DNA of 42,810 bases from Virgisporangium aurantiacum (GTDB taxonomy: Bacteria > Actinomycetota > Actinomycetes > Mycobacteriales > Micromonosporaceae): the NCBI RefSeq assembly GCF_016863635.1, contig NZ_BOPG01000117.1, positions 1 to 42,810 of the forward strand, in the 5' to 3' direction. Positions 33,147-40,327 of this stretch are shown piece by piece (the first letter of the stretch is position 1; every line of letters starts with the position of its first letter). Below the pieces are notes generated by a model, which had not been told where the DNA came from, searched no databases, and was given only the letters and a program-made list of their open reading frames with translations. The position numbers and the translations under genes are program-made.

Positions 33147-33505
33147 GGCAGTTCGACTCCTTTCGATGAACGGGAATGGGGATGGCGCACGGCGACGCAG
33201 AGCTGTCCCGAATCCACGGGGGTTGGTCTGCGGCGAAGGCGCCGAGGGTCTGCATCCGCGGCCACGCGGGGGCTGATCGGCGTTGGAGCCGATCGGGGAT
33301 GCAGAGGTACTGCGTGGTGGTGCCGGGTGGGCGGCGCGTGCCGGAGGGGCATGGTCGCGGCCGACCGGCCAACAAGGCGGGTGGGCGAGTGCGACCGTCC
33401 GGTCCGGCGGGCGAGGCCCGAGGTGGTGCACAGTGGTGTCAAAAAGACGCTGTGACCGTAGCCGCCCAACCCAACGGGACGGACTTGTCGGCTCGGCCGG
33501 TTGGG
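33147..33505. other. Intergenic stretch of about 360 bases
   Basis: It lies between the replication-relaxation gene and the unknown trio, so it should hold the trio's promoter. No gene, repeat or hairpin is clear. Confidence 0.35.
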
Positions 33506-34411
33506 TCAGTTGGGTTCCCGGCCGGCCGGCTCATCCGCCGGCCGCAGCAGGTACAGCGGATCCTCGTCAGGTGTCGGCGGGCCAGGATTCAGCGGACCCA
33601 CCGTGCCGGTCCCGCTGCCGGCCACGCTCGCCAGGTCGACGAGCCGGACCCGGCCCGGCCCGCTCCCGGCCACCGTCCACACCCGACCGGCCGGGCCGAT
33701 CTCCCGGGCGTGCAGCTGGTTGGCAGTGGCCACCGGCACGCCGAGCCGTGTCGCCGAACCCAACCGGGCCAGCAGGTTGGCTTCCCGCGCCGGCGTCGAC
33801 ATCCAGAACAGCACCGGCCACCCCGGCCCGCCAGCGAGTTGCAGCCGGTGATACGGGCCCAGTTTGGCGGCCAGGACCGACTGGTTCTCGGTACCCAGAT
33901 CCGTCTCGAGGAAGAACGCCACCTCCCGACCGCCGGCCCTCCAGACGCCGTGCCCGTCCGGATGGACCCGCCGTCCCAACGCCGCCGCGGTGCGGGTCCC
34001 GGACCACCACCGGGCCAACCGCCCGCGGGGACGCCGCCGGGCGTGGGCGATGAGGTCGACGAAGAACTGGTTGGTGACGTCGACGTGCGCCAGATGCGAG
34101 GTCGCCACCACCCGGTCCTGCCGCTCCCGCATCACCCGCGGCGACGGCGGGCGACCACCGTCACGCAAAGCCACGTACCGGGCCGACAGCAGCCCCGGCA
34201 GCCAATGGGTCGCCAGCCGCCGGCCCCGCCGGATCGGGATGAACCCGTCGACGAAGCCGAGCCGGCGCAACGCACCGAGCCGGTTGCGGCAGGTCCGCTC
34301 CGAGGTGAACAGCATCGCCGAGATCTGGGCGGTGGTCAGCGTGCGGTGCTCGTCGAGCAACGCCGCCAGTATGTAGTCGCGGGGCTGCAGCCGCCAGGAC
34401 ACCGCACGCAA
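33506..34411 (-). CDS. Replication-relaxation family protein
   Basis: A 301-residue protein resembling the replication-relaxation family (PF13814-like) found on actinobacterial plasmids and integrative elements; members are thought to take part in plasmid replication or DNA processing. The N-terminal winged helix is QPRDYILAALLDEHRTLTTA, then QISAMLFTSERTCRNRLGAL with RRLGFVDGF. The central nuclease-like part has HLAHVDVTNQFFVDLIAHAR, FFLETDLGTEN and LFWMSTPAREANLLAR. The start is uncertain: TTG 34411 or GTG 34402, neither with a strong ribosome binding site. It probably belongs functionally with the VirD4-like ATPase at 40328-42772. Confidence 0.78.
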   Translation of the reverse strand: MRAVSWRLQPRDYILAALLDEHRTLTTAQISAMLFTSERTCRNRLGALRRLGFVDGFIPIRRGRRLATHWLPGLLSARYVALRDGGRPPSPRVMRERQDRVVATSHLAHVDVTNQFFVDLIAHARRRPRGRLARWWSGTRTAAALGRRVHPDGHGVWRAGGREVAFFLETDLGTENQSVLAAKLGPYHRLQLAGGPGWPVLFWMSTPAREANLLARLGSATRLGVPVATANQLHAREIGPAGRVWTVAGSGPGRVRLVDLASVAGSGTGTVGPLNPGPPTPDEDPLYLLRPADEPAGREPN

Positions 34412-34491
34412 AGAGTCGGGGGACCGGCCGGCTGTCGACGACGGCGACCGGATCGACAGGCCTACGCTTCTCGCCTTCCCCGGTCGGGGAG

Positions 34492-34508
34492 TATCCCCTA
34501 CAGGGATA
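34492..34508. promoter_or_regulatory. Short inverted repeat upstream of the replication-relaxation gene
   Basis: Arms TATCCC and GGGATA flank a five-base spacer in the 288-base divergent region between 34411 and 34700. It sits 81 bases from the replication-relaxation start and could be an operator. Confidence 0.4.
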
Positions 34509-34699
34509 TTTACGGCCTCGGGTGATGACGCGATGAGTGCCTCCTAGCTGGGCAGTTGGGTGGAACACGGGACGTTGCGGGGTGCATAGGGTCGCCCCTG
34601 CCGCCCCGCCCACAGGTCCACCCGCGGCAAACCCCGTATTGCGTCACGCGTCCACCGTGAAGGGACAACAGATCAGGGGAAGTCGTCGGGAGGTAACAC

Positions 34700-35203
34700 A
34701 TGGACGCTGCGATCGTGGCCGGGCTCGCCGCCCTCCTGGGCCTGGCGGTCGGACGGTTCTGGGACACCCACACCGAAGCGCGCCGGTGGCGACGCGACCA
34801 ACGGATCCGGATCTACGAGCAGTTCGCCGGCGCCTACTACACCTCCCGCGAGGCGTACCGCGCCGTGGCCGTGCACCAACCCGGTTCCGTCGAGGAGGAC
34901 GCCGCGGCCAGCGCCGCACTCGACCTCGGTGCCGCGTTCAACCGGACCGTGGTCGCCGTCTGGCTGCACAGTTCAACACCGGTCGCCGCCGCCGTTCACG
35001 ACCTCGACGTCGAAGTCAACAAACTGTTCCTCGCCGCACGCTCGCGCCGATTCACGTGGCCGCAGTGGCGCGATGCCCGCCGCCCGGCCGAGCGCGCCAT
35101 GGAGCGGTTCACCGAGGCGGTCAGAGCCGAACTCGGCCTGCCTCGGGTTCCCGTCACCATCCACATCGACCACCGTGCCGCCCCGAACAGCCCGACCGGA
35201 TAG
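34700..35203 (+). CDS. Small membrane-anchored protein, 167 aa
   Basis: The N-terminus AAIVAGLAALLGLAVGRFWD is a single membrane segment followed by a basic, helical cytoplasmic part (RRWRRDQRIRIYEQFAGAYY; ALDLGAAFNRTVVAVWLHSS; AERAMERFTEAVRAEL). Proteins of this shape are common in actinobacteria and have no known function. ATG 34700 has GGGAGG at good spacing. It is divergent from the replication-relaxation gene. Confidence 0.75.
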   Translation: MDAAIVAGLAALLGLAVGRFWDTHTEARRWRRDQRIRIYEQFAGAYYTSREAYRAVAVHQPGSVEEDAAASAALDLGAAFNRTVVAVWLHSSTPVAAAVHDLDVEVNKLFLAARSRRFTWPQWRDARRPAERAMERFTEAVRAELGLPRVPVTIHIDHRAAPNSPTG

Positions 35204-35315
35204 CGGAGCCGGTAACCGAACCGCCCAGATGACCGAACCGCCCAGGGACCGAGGCCCAACGATCGGTAGGTACACCAGGTTGGCGGGGTCGGTTTTGTCG
35301 GAGGGGCCGGGCATA

Positions 35316-37415
35316 GTGACGGCCATGCTGACCGGACTCGACGATGTCGACTGGGCCTCGATGCGGCACGCCTATGGTTCGGCCGAGGACGTCCCCGATC
35401 TGATCCTGGGCCTGCGCTCGCCCGACGCCGCCGAACGCGACAAGGCGCTCAGCGGCTTCTACAGCACGGTGCACCACCAGGGCGACATCTACCGGTGCAC
35501 CACGGCGAGCCTGCCGTTCCTGTTCACGCTGGCCACCGACAACGTGACCCCGGCCCGGGGCGACGTCGTCGGGCTGGTGACCGCCATCGGGCGGGAGGCC
35601 GTCGAACGGTGCGAGAGCGAGTGGTGGAGCGACGTCGACGCGTTCGATCCTGAGCACGCCGACATGGTCGACCACGTCGCCGCCGCGCGGGTGGTGCGCG
35701 AGCACGGCGACCTGTTCTTCCGGTTCGCCACCGCACCGGACCCGGGCGTGCGCCGGTCCGGCATCGCGGGGTTGGGCTACTTCGTCGACGACGCCGCGCG
35801 GGCCGCGGCGGCGCTTCGTGAACGGCTGGGCGCGGAGCGCGGTACCGTCCTGCGGCTGCTGGTGGTGGAAACGATGGCGACGCTGGCCCTGCGGCGGCCG
35901 GAGTGCACGGCCGACGCGCAGACCTGGCTGGCGGGGCTGGCGGCCGACCCGGCGGTCGATCCGGAGACCCGGATCGCGGCGCTGGTCCACCAGGCCCGGT
36001 GCGCGCCGGAGCGCATCGACGACGACCTGGTTCCGGCCGTCGTGGCTCTTCTGAAGACGGTCGACGACGCGGGCTGGCGGCTGCCGCCCCCACCGCAACC
36101 GGCCCAGGACACTGTGGCGCCGCAGGTGGCGCCGCAGGTGGCCGACATGTTCGAGTACCTCGACCGGATCAACCGGATCCACGCGCCGACCACCACCCTG
36201 CTGCGCACGTTCCACGAGGTGCTCGATGGCCGGGTGCCGCACCGCACCGCCCTGCTCGCCGAGCAGCTACACAGTCGCGATCCGGGCGTCGTCATCGACG
36301 CGATCCGGATGAGCATCACCCTGATGCAGGCCTGGCGGGGCGACCACGCTCACCTGGTCACCGAAATCGCCGCGCACCTCGGCTCGCCGCACCATGAGGT
36401 CGCGGCAGAGGCGGCCGCCGCCCTCCACGCCTGCCATGTCATCGCCGAACCGGCCCGGGAAGCGCTGGCCGCACATGTCACCGCCCAGGGACCGACGGGG
36501 TGGGAGGCCACGGAGCCGGCGACGCGCCGGGCACACCAGGAGGCGGTCGCCGCGCTGGCCCGGCTCGGTGACGTCCGCGCCGTCCCGAGCCTGTCACGCG
36601 CGTTCGACCGTGAGGTCGACGACTGGCGCGCGACCGACCCCGCGGCCGCGCTCGTCGGCGTGGCGCCGGAGCTGATTCCCCACCTGTGCGGGCAGCTCCG
36701 CCGGCTCGACCTGAGCCGGGACCGGGCGACGGTCGAGATGACCGCCCGGTCGGTGCTGGCCGCACTGGCGCGGGCGGCACCCGACACGCGGGCGTTCGAC
36801 GCCATCGTCGGAGTCCTCCGTGCCGCCGTCGACCGGCAGCGGTGGGACCTCACGACCACGGCCCTGAAGGCCCTCACGACGTTCGGCCCCGCCGCGGCAA
36901 CCGCGCTCCCCGAGATCCGGCCACTCACCGCGTCGGCGGACCTGAACGTCCGCTCCGCGGCCGCGGGCGCGCTGTGGGCGGTCGGGCGAGACGTCGACGC
37001 GGCGGTGCCGTTGCTGATCGGCCTGCTCGGGGAGGACTCCCCGCTGATGTCCACGTTCGACGTCCTCGGCGCGATCGGCCCACCCGCCGCGGCCGCACTG
37101 CCCCGGCTGCGCGAACACCTGCGCCACAGCTACGAGTGGGTGCGGGTGCACTGCGCCGCGGCCATCTGGGACATCGCCGGCCCGCCGGAAGCGCCGACCG
37201 TGCTCGCTGTGCTGCTGCAAGCGTGGACGCAAAACCCCGCCACCGCCACCGTCGCCGCCGCCTGCCTCGACCGGATGGGGCCGGCCGCCGAACCAGCCGT
37301 CCCACACCTCCGCGAGCAGTTGGCCCGCCCGCACCGCGCCGGCAAATTCGCCGACATCCGCGGCGACGAGGACCTACAACGAACCAGTCGGGTCGTCCTC
37401 GCCCGCTTCGGCTGA
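35316..37415 (+). CDS. HEAT-repeat protein, about 699 aa
   Basis: A long all-helical protein with repeated HEAT-like motifs, for example DPGVRRSGIAGLGYFVDDAA, DPGVVIDAIRMSITLMQAW, HHEVAAEAAAALHACHVIAE and LNVRSAAAGALWAVGRDVDA, then HSYEWVRVHCAAAIWDIAG. HEAT solenoids bind proteins; no enzyme domain is seen. GTG 35316 is preferred because GGAGGGG lies nine bases upstream; ATG 35325 in the same frame is the alternative. It lies 74 bases before the Bell-like gene on the same strand, so it could be in the same operon, although solenoid proteins of this kind also occur alone. Confidence 0.8.
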   Translation: MTAMLTGLDDVDWASMRHAYGSAEDVPDLILGLRSPDAAERDKALSGFYSTVHHQGDIYRCTTASLPFLFTLATDNVTPARGDVVGLVTAIGREAVERCESEWWSDVDAFDPEHADMVDHVAAARVVREHGDLFFRFATAPDPGVRRSGIAGLGYFVDDAARAAAALRERLGAERGTVLRLLVVETMATLALRRPECTADAQTWLAGLAADPAVDPETRIAALVHQARCAPERIDDDLVPAVVALLKTVDDAGWRLPPPPQPAQDTVAPQVAPQVADMFEYLDRINRIHAPTTTLLRTFHEVLDGRVPHRTALLAEQLHSRDPGVVIDAIRMSITLMQAWRGDHAHLVTEIAAHLGSPHHEVAAEAAAALHACHVIAEPAREALAAHVTAQGPTGWEATEPATRRAHQEAVAALARLGDVRAVPSLSRAFDREVDDWRATDPAAALVGVAPELIPHLCGQLRRLDLSRDRATVEMTARSVLAALARAAPDTRAFDAIVGVLRAAVDRQRWDLTTTALKALTTFGPAAATALPEIRPLTASADLNVRSAAAGALWAVGRDVDAAVPLLIGLLGEDSPLMSTFDVLGAIGPPAAAALPRLREHLRHSYEWVRVHCAAAIWDIAGPPEAPTVLAVLLQAWTQNPATATVAAACLDRMGPAAEPAVPHLREQLARPHRAGKFADIRGDEDLQRTSRVVLARFG

Positions 37416-37489
37416 TCACCGACCGACGCCGAACGGGGTGGTAGCCGTCCGTCAGAATTGGAGCGTCGGCAACCGGGGTAGGAGTGTTC

Positions 37490-37897
37490 ATGTCGTCTGT
37501 AGAGGTGATCGCGGCGGCGTTGGCTGCCGGGGCGGGGGCAGGACTTCACGACACGGCCTCGGCGGCTGTTCAGGACGCCTATGCCAGGTTGAAGGAGCTG
37601 ATCAAGGGTTGTGTCGGTGGCGGCAACGCTGAGGCAGCGCAGGCTCTGGACGCCGAGGAGATCGAGCCCGAGGTGTGGCAGGCCCGCATCGGCGACGCCC
37701 TGACCGACTCCGGCGCTGCCGAGGACGAGCAGATCCTGGCCGCTGCACGGCGGCTGCTCGCCCTCGCCGATCCGGAGAAGGCGAAGACCTTGAACATCGA
37801 TATCGGGACGAACTACGGCGCGGCCGGAGAGTTCCATGCGCCGGTCACGTTCCACCAGGGGACACCGGTCCCCCCGGCCCCGCCGGCGGCGGGTTAG
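37490..37897 (+). CDS. Bell-like effector protein with C-terminal amyloid-type motif
   Basis: A 135-residue protein. The N-terminal part, EVIAAALAAGAGAGLHDTAS then AAVQDAYARLKELIKG, has a Gly-rich hydrophobic helix and an amphipathic helix, as in the bacterial Bell domain, an effector type linked to NLR proteins and compared with fungal HeLo-like membrane-killing domains. The C-terminus carries NYGAAGEFHAPVTF (108-121), then a Pro-rich tail. A motif identical at 10 of 14 positions is encoded at the start of the next gene, the NB-ARC/TPR protein. In known pairs, the receptor's motif seeds amyloid in the effector's motif and activates it. ATG 37490 has AGGAG five bases upstream. The assignment to Bell is by resemblance read by eye; pore formation and amyloid behaviour are inferred. 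Confidence 0.7.
   Translation: MSSVEVIAAALAAGAGAGLHDTASAAVQDAYARLKELIKGCVGGGNAEAAQALDAEEIEPEVWQARIGDALTDSGAAEDEQILAAARRLLALADPEKAKTLNIDIGTNYGAAGEFHAPVTFHQGTPVPPAPPAAG
37870..37875. other. C6 run at the effector/receptor junction
   Basis: Six C residues lie near the 3' end of the small effector gene. A -1 shift here leaves the effector frame before its TAG at 37895 and enters the receptor frame, giving a Gly/Ser/Pro linker that reads into the second motif. It may be a frameshift site, a variable tract or the place of an assembly error. Confidence 0.4.
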
Positions 37898-37971
37898 GGT
37901 TCCCCGCCTCCGGTAGCTCTGGATCAGGACCCTTCACCGCTGTTGGCGCGCTCAACGGTGGTGCGGCAGGG

Positions 37972-40308
37972 GTGTTTCACGGCCCGGTCACCGTCACCGG
38001 TCGGGCAGCGGTGACCTGGCCGGTCCGGGTCGGAGTGGTCCCACCGCTGGTCGACTGCCGTCAGGACCGTCCCGCTGACGCGCTGCTGGCCGGATCAACG
38101 GCGGGGGCGGTAGTGGTGTGTCAGGTGCTGTCCGGGCTGGGCGGGGTGGGCAAGACCCAGTTGGTGGCGAACCTGGCGCACCGGTACTGGGACGGCGGGC
38201 AGGCCGAGCTTCTGGTCTGGGTGAGTGCGACGTCACGGACCAGCATCGCCACCACGTTGGCCGAGGCCGCCGCCCGCGTCACCGGTACCGATGACCTCGA
38301 CCCGGAGCAGGGTGCGGCCCGGCTGCTGGCGTGGCTGGCCGAACGACATGGGCGCCGGTGGCTGATCGTTTTCGACGACCTCACCGACCCGCACGACCTG
38401 ACCGGGTTGTGGCCGCCCGCCTCCCCGTCAGGTCGGGTGGTGGTGACCACGCGTCGCCGCGACAGCGCCCTACTGGCCGGCCGGCAGGTCATCGACGTCG
38501 ACGTGTTCACCCCTGAGCAGGCGGTGGCCTACCTGCGGCACAAGTTCGCCGCCCAACCCGACCGGCTCCGCGAGGCGGCTGAACTCGCCGCCGACCTCGG
38601 ATATCTGCCACTGGCGTTGGCCCAGGCCACGGCCTACATCCTCGACCGCGGCGCATCGATGACCTGCGCGGTCTACCGACGGCGGCTGGCCGACCAGCGT
38701 CGTCGCCTACCCGAGTTGGCACCGCAGGCCCTACCGGACCAGCACCAGGCCACCGTGGCCGCCACCTGGTCACTGTCCATCGACCGGGCCAACCGCCTGG
38801 CCCCCGCCGGTCTGGCTCGACCGGTGCTGGAACTGGCCGCCCTGCTGGATCCCAACGCCATCCCCGCCCACCTGCTCAACACCGAGCCGATCCTGGACTA
38901 CTGCGCGAACCGGCTCGATGAACAGATCACAATCGAAGACACCGACGACGCCCTGCACCTGCTGCACCGCTTCAGCCTGATCACCGTCGACGAAGCCACC
39001 GCCACCATCCGCGTTCACGCCCTGGTCCAACGCGCCGTCCGTGAAGTCATCGATCCCGACCACGAACGTGGCCTCGCCCAGGCCGCCGCCGACGCCCTCC
39101 TCCAGCAATGGCCGGGCATCGAACGCGACCACACCCATGCCCAACCGCTACGAACCAGCACCAGCGCCCTTCACGCCAACACCGGCCCGCTCCTCTGGAA
39201 CGACCACTCCGGTGCCCACCCCGTACTGTTCCAAGCCGGCCACAGCCTCGGTCGCACCGGGCTTGTCGGGGACGCCATCGAGTACTTCCGCCGCCTCCAG
39301 ACGCAAGCCGAACAACGGCTCGGCCCCGATCATCCCGATACCCTCGCCGCCCGCAACCACCTCAACCAATGGCGAAGCGAGGCGGGTGACCCGTCCGGAG
39401 CGGCTGCCGCCTGCCAGGACCTGCTCGCCGACACCCTGCGGGTCCTCGGCCCCGACCACCCCGACACCCTCACCACCCGCGCCAACCTTGCCTATTGCCG
39501 GGGCGAGGCCGGTGACCGGGCCGGCGCCGCTACCGCCTTTCAGGATCTGCTGACAGACACCCTGCGGGTGCTGGGCCCCGACCATCCCGCAACCCTGACC
39601 ACCCGCCACCACCTCGCCAACTGGCGGGGCAGGGCCGGTGACCCGGCCAGCGCCGCTACCGCTTTCCAGGACCTGCTCACCGACCGGCTGCGGGTCCTGG
39701 GCCCCGACCATCCCGGCACCCTGACCACCCGAGCCAGCCTTGTCTACTGGCGCGGCGAGGCCGGTGACCCGGCCGGAGCCGCTGCCGCCTATCAGGACCT
39801 GCTCACCGACACGCTGCGGATCCTCGGCCCGGACCATCCGGGCACCCTGACCACCCGGGCGAATCTCGCCGACTGGCGCGGTGAGGCCGGTGACCCCGCG
39901 GCAGCGGCTGCCGCCTATCAGGATCTGCTCACCGACACCCTGCGCGTCCTCGGCCCCGACCACCCGGACACCCTGACCACCCGCCACAATTTCGCCGACT
40001 GGTGCGGTGAGGCCGGTGACGCGGAGGCAGCGGCTGCCGCCTATCAGGACCTGCTCGCCGACACCCTGCGCGTCCTCGGCCCCGACCACCCCGACACCCT
40101 GACCACCCGCGCCAACCTCGCCTATTGGCGGGGTGAGGTCGGTGACCCGGCGGCAGCCGCAACCGCCTACCAGGACCTGCTCACCGACCGGCTGCGGGTC
40201 CTGGGCACCGACCATCCGGACACCCTGACGACCCGCGCCAACCTCGCCTTCTGGCGGGTCGAGGCGGGCAACGCCGCGGTGGCCCCGATATCGGTCGACG
40301 TCCAGTAA
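37972..40308 (+). CDS. NB-ARC/TPR (NLR-like) receptor ATPase with N-terminal amyloid-type motif
   Basis: A STAND-type signalling ATPase. The first conventional start after the effector gene is GTG 37972, but the same frame codes upstream for the motif NGGAAGVFHGPVTV (37954-37995), which matches the effector's C-terminus, and for a Gly/Ser linker; so translation probably begins earlier or by frameshift. Counted from GTG 37972, the P-loop GLGGVGKT is at 55-62, then Walker B RRWLIVFDDLTD, VVVTTRRRD and LGYLPLALAQA (GLPL-like). A winged-helix part (LLHRFSLITVDEATATIRVH) follows. From about 448, eight 42-residue TPRs of kinesin-light-chain type begin LGPDHPDTLTTR. Ligand binding to the TPR domain should trigger oligomerisation and seeding of the effector. 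The target is unknown; phage or a self/non-self signal is plausible by analogy. Confidence 0.85.
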   Translation: MFHGPVTVTGRAAVTWPVRVGVVPPLVDCRQDRPADALLAGSTAGAVVVCQVLSGLGGVGKTQLVANLAHRYWDGGQAELLVWVSATSRTSIATTLAEAAARVTGTDDLDPEQGAARLLAWLAERHGRRWLIVFDDLTDPHDLTGLWPPASPSGRVVVTTRRRDSALLAGRQVIDVDVFTPEQAVAYLRHKFAAQPDRLREAAELAADLGYLPLALAQATAYILDRGASMTCAVYRRRLADQRRRLPELAPQALPDQHQATVAATWSLSIDRANRLAPAGLARPVLELAALLDPNAIPAHLLNTEPILDYCANRLDEQITIEDTDDALHLLHRFSLITVDEATATIRVHALVQRAVREVIDPDHERGLAQAAADALLQQWPGIERDHTHAQPLRTSTSALHANTGPLLWNDHSGAHPVLFQAGHSLGRTGLVGDAIEYFRRLQTQAEQRLGPDHPDTLAARNHLNQWRSEAGDPSGAAAACQDLLADTLRVLGPDHPDTLTTRANLAYCRGEAGDRAGAATAFQDLLTDTLRVLGPDHPATLTTRHHLANWRGRAGDPASAATAFQDLLTDRLRVLGPDHPGTLTTRASLVYWRGEAGDPAGAAAAYQDLLTDTLRILGPDHPGTLTTRANLADWRGEAGDPAAAAAAYQDLLTDTLRVLGPDHPDTLTTRHNFADWCGEAGDAEAAAAAYQDLLADTLRVLGPDHPDTLTTRANLAYWRGEVGDPAAAATAYQDLLTDRLRVLGTDHPDTLTTRANLAFWRVEAGNAAVAPISVDVQ
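39317..40274. repeat. 126-base tandem repeats encoding the TPR domain
   Basis: Seven full units and one partial unit of 42 codons, each starting LGPDHPxTL and continuing TTRxxLxxWRGEAGDP; the DNA of neighbouring units is also highly alike. Such recent homogeneity allows gain or loss of units by recombination. Confidence 0.88.
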
Positions 40309-40327
40309 CTGTCGAGTCCATCCACCG

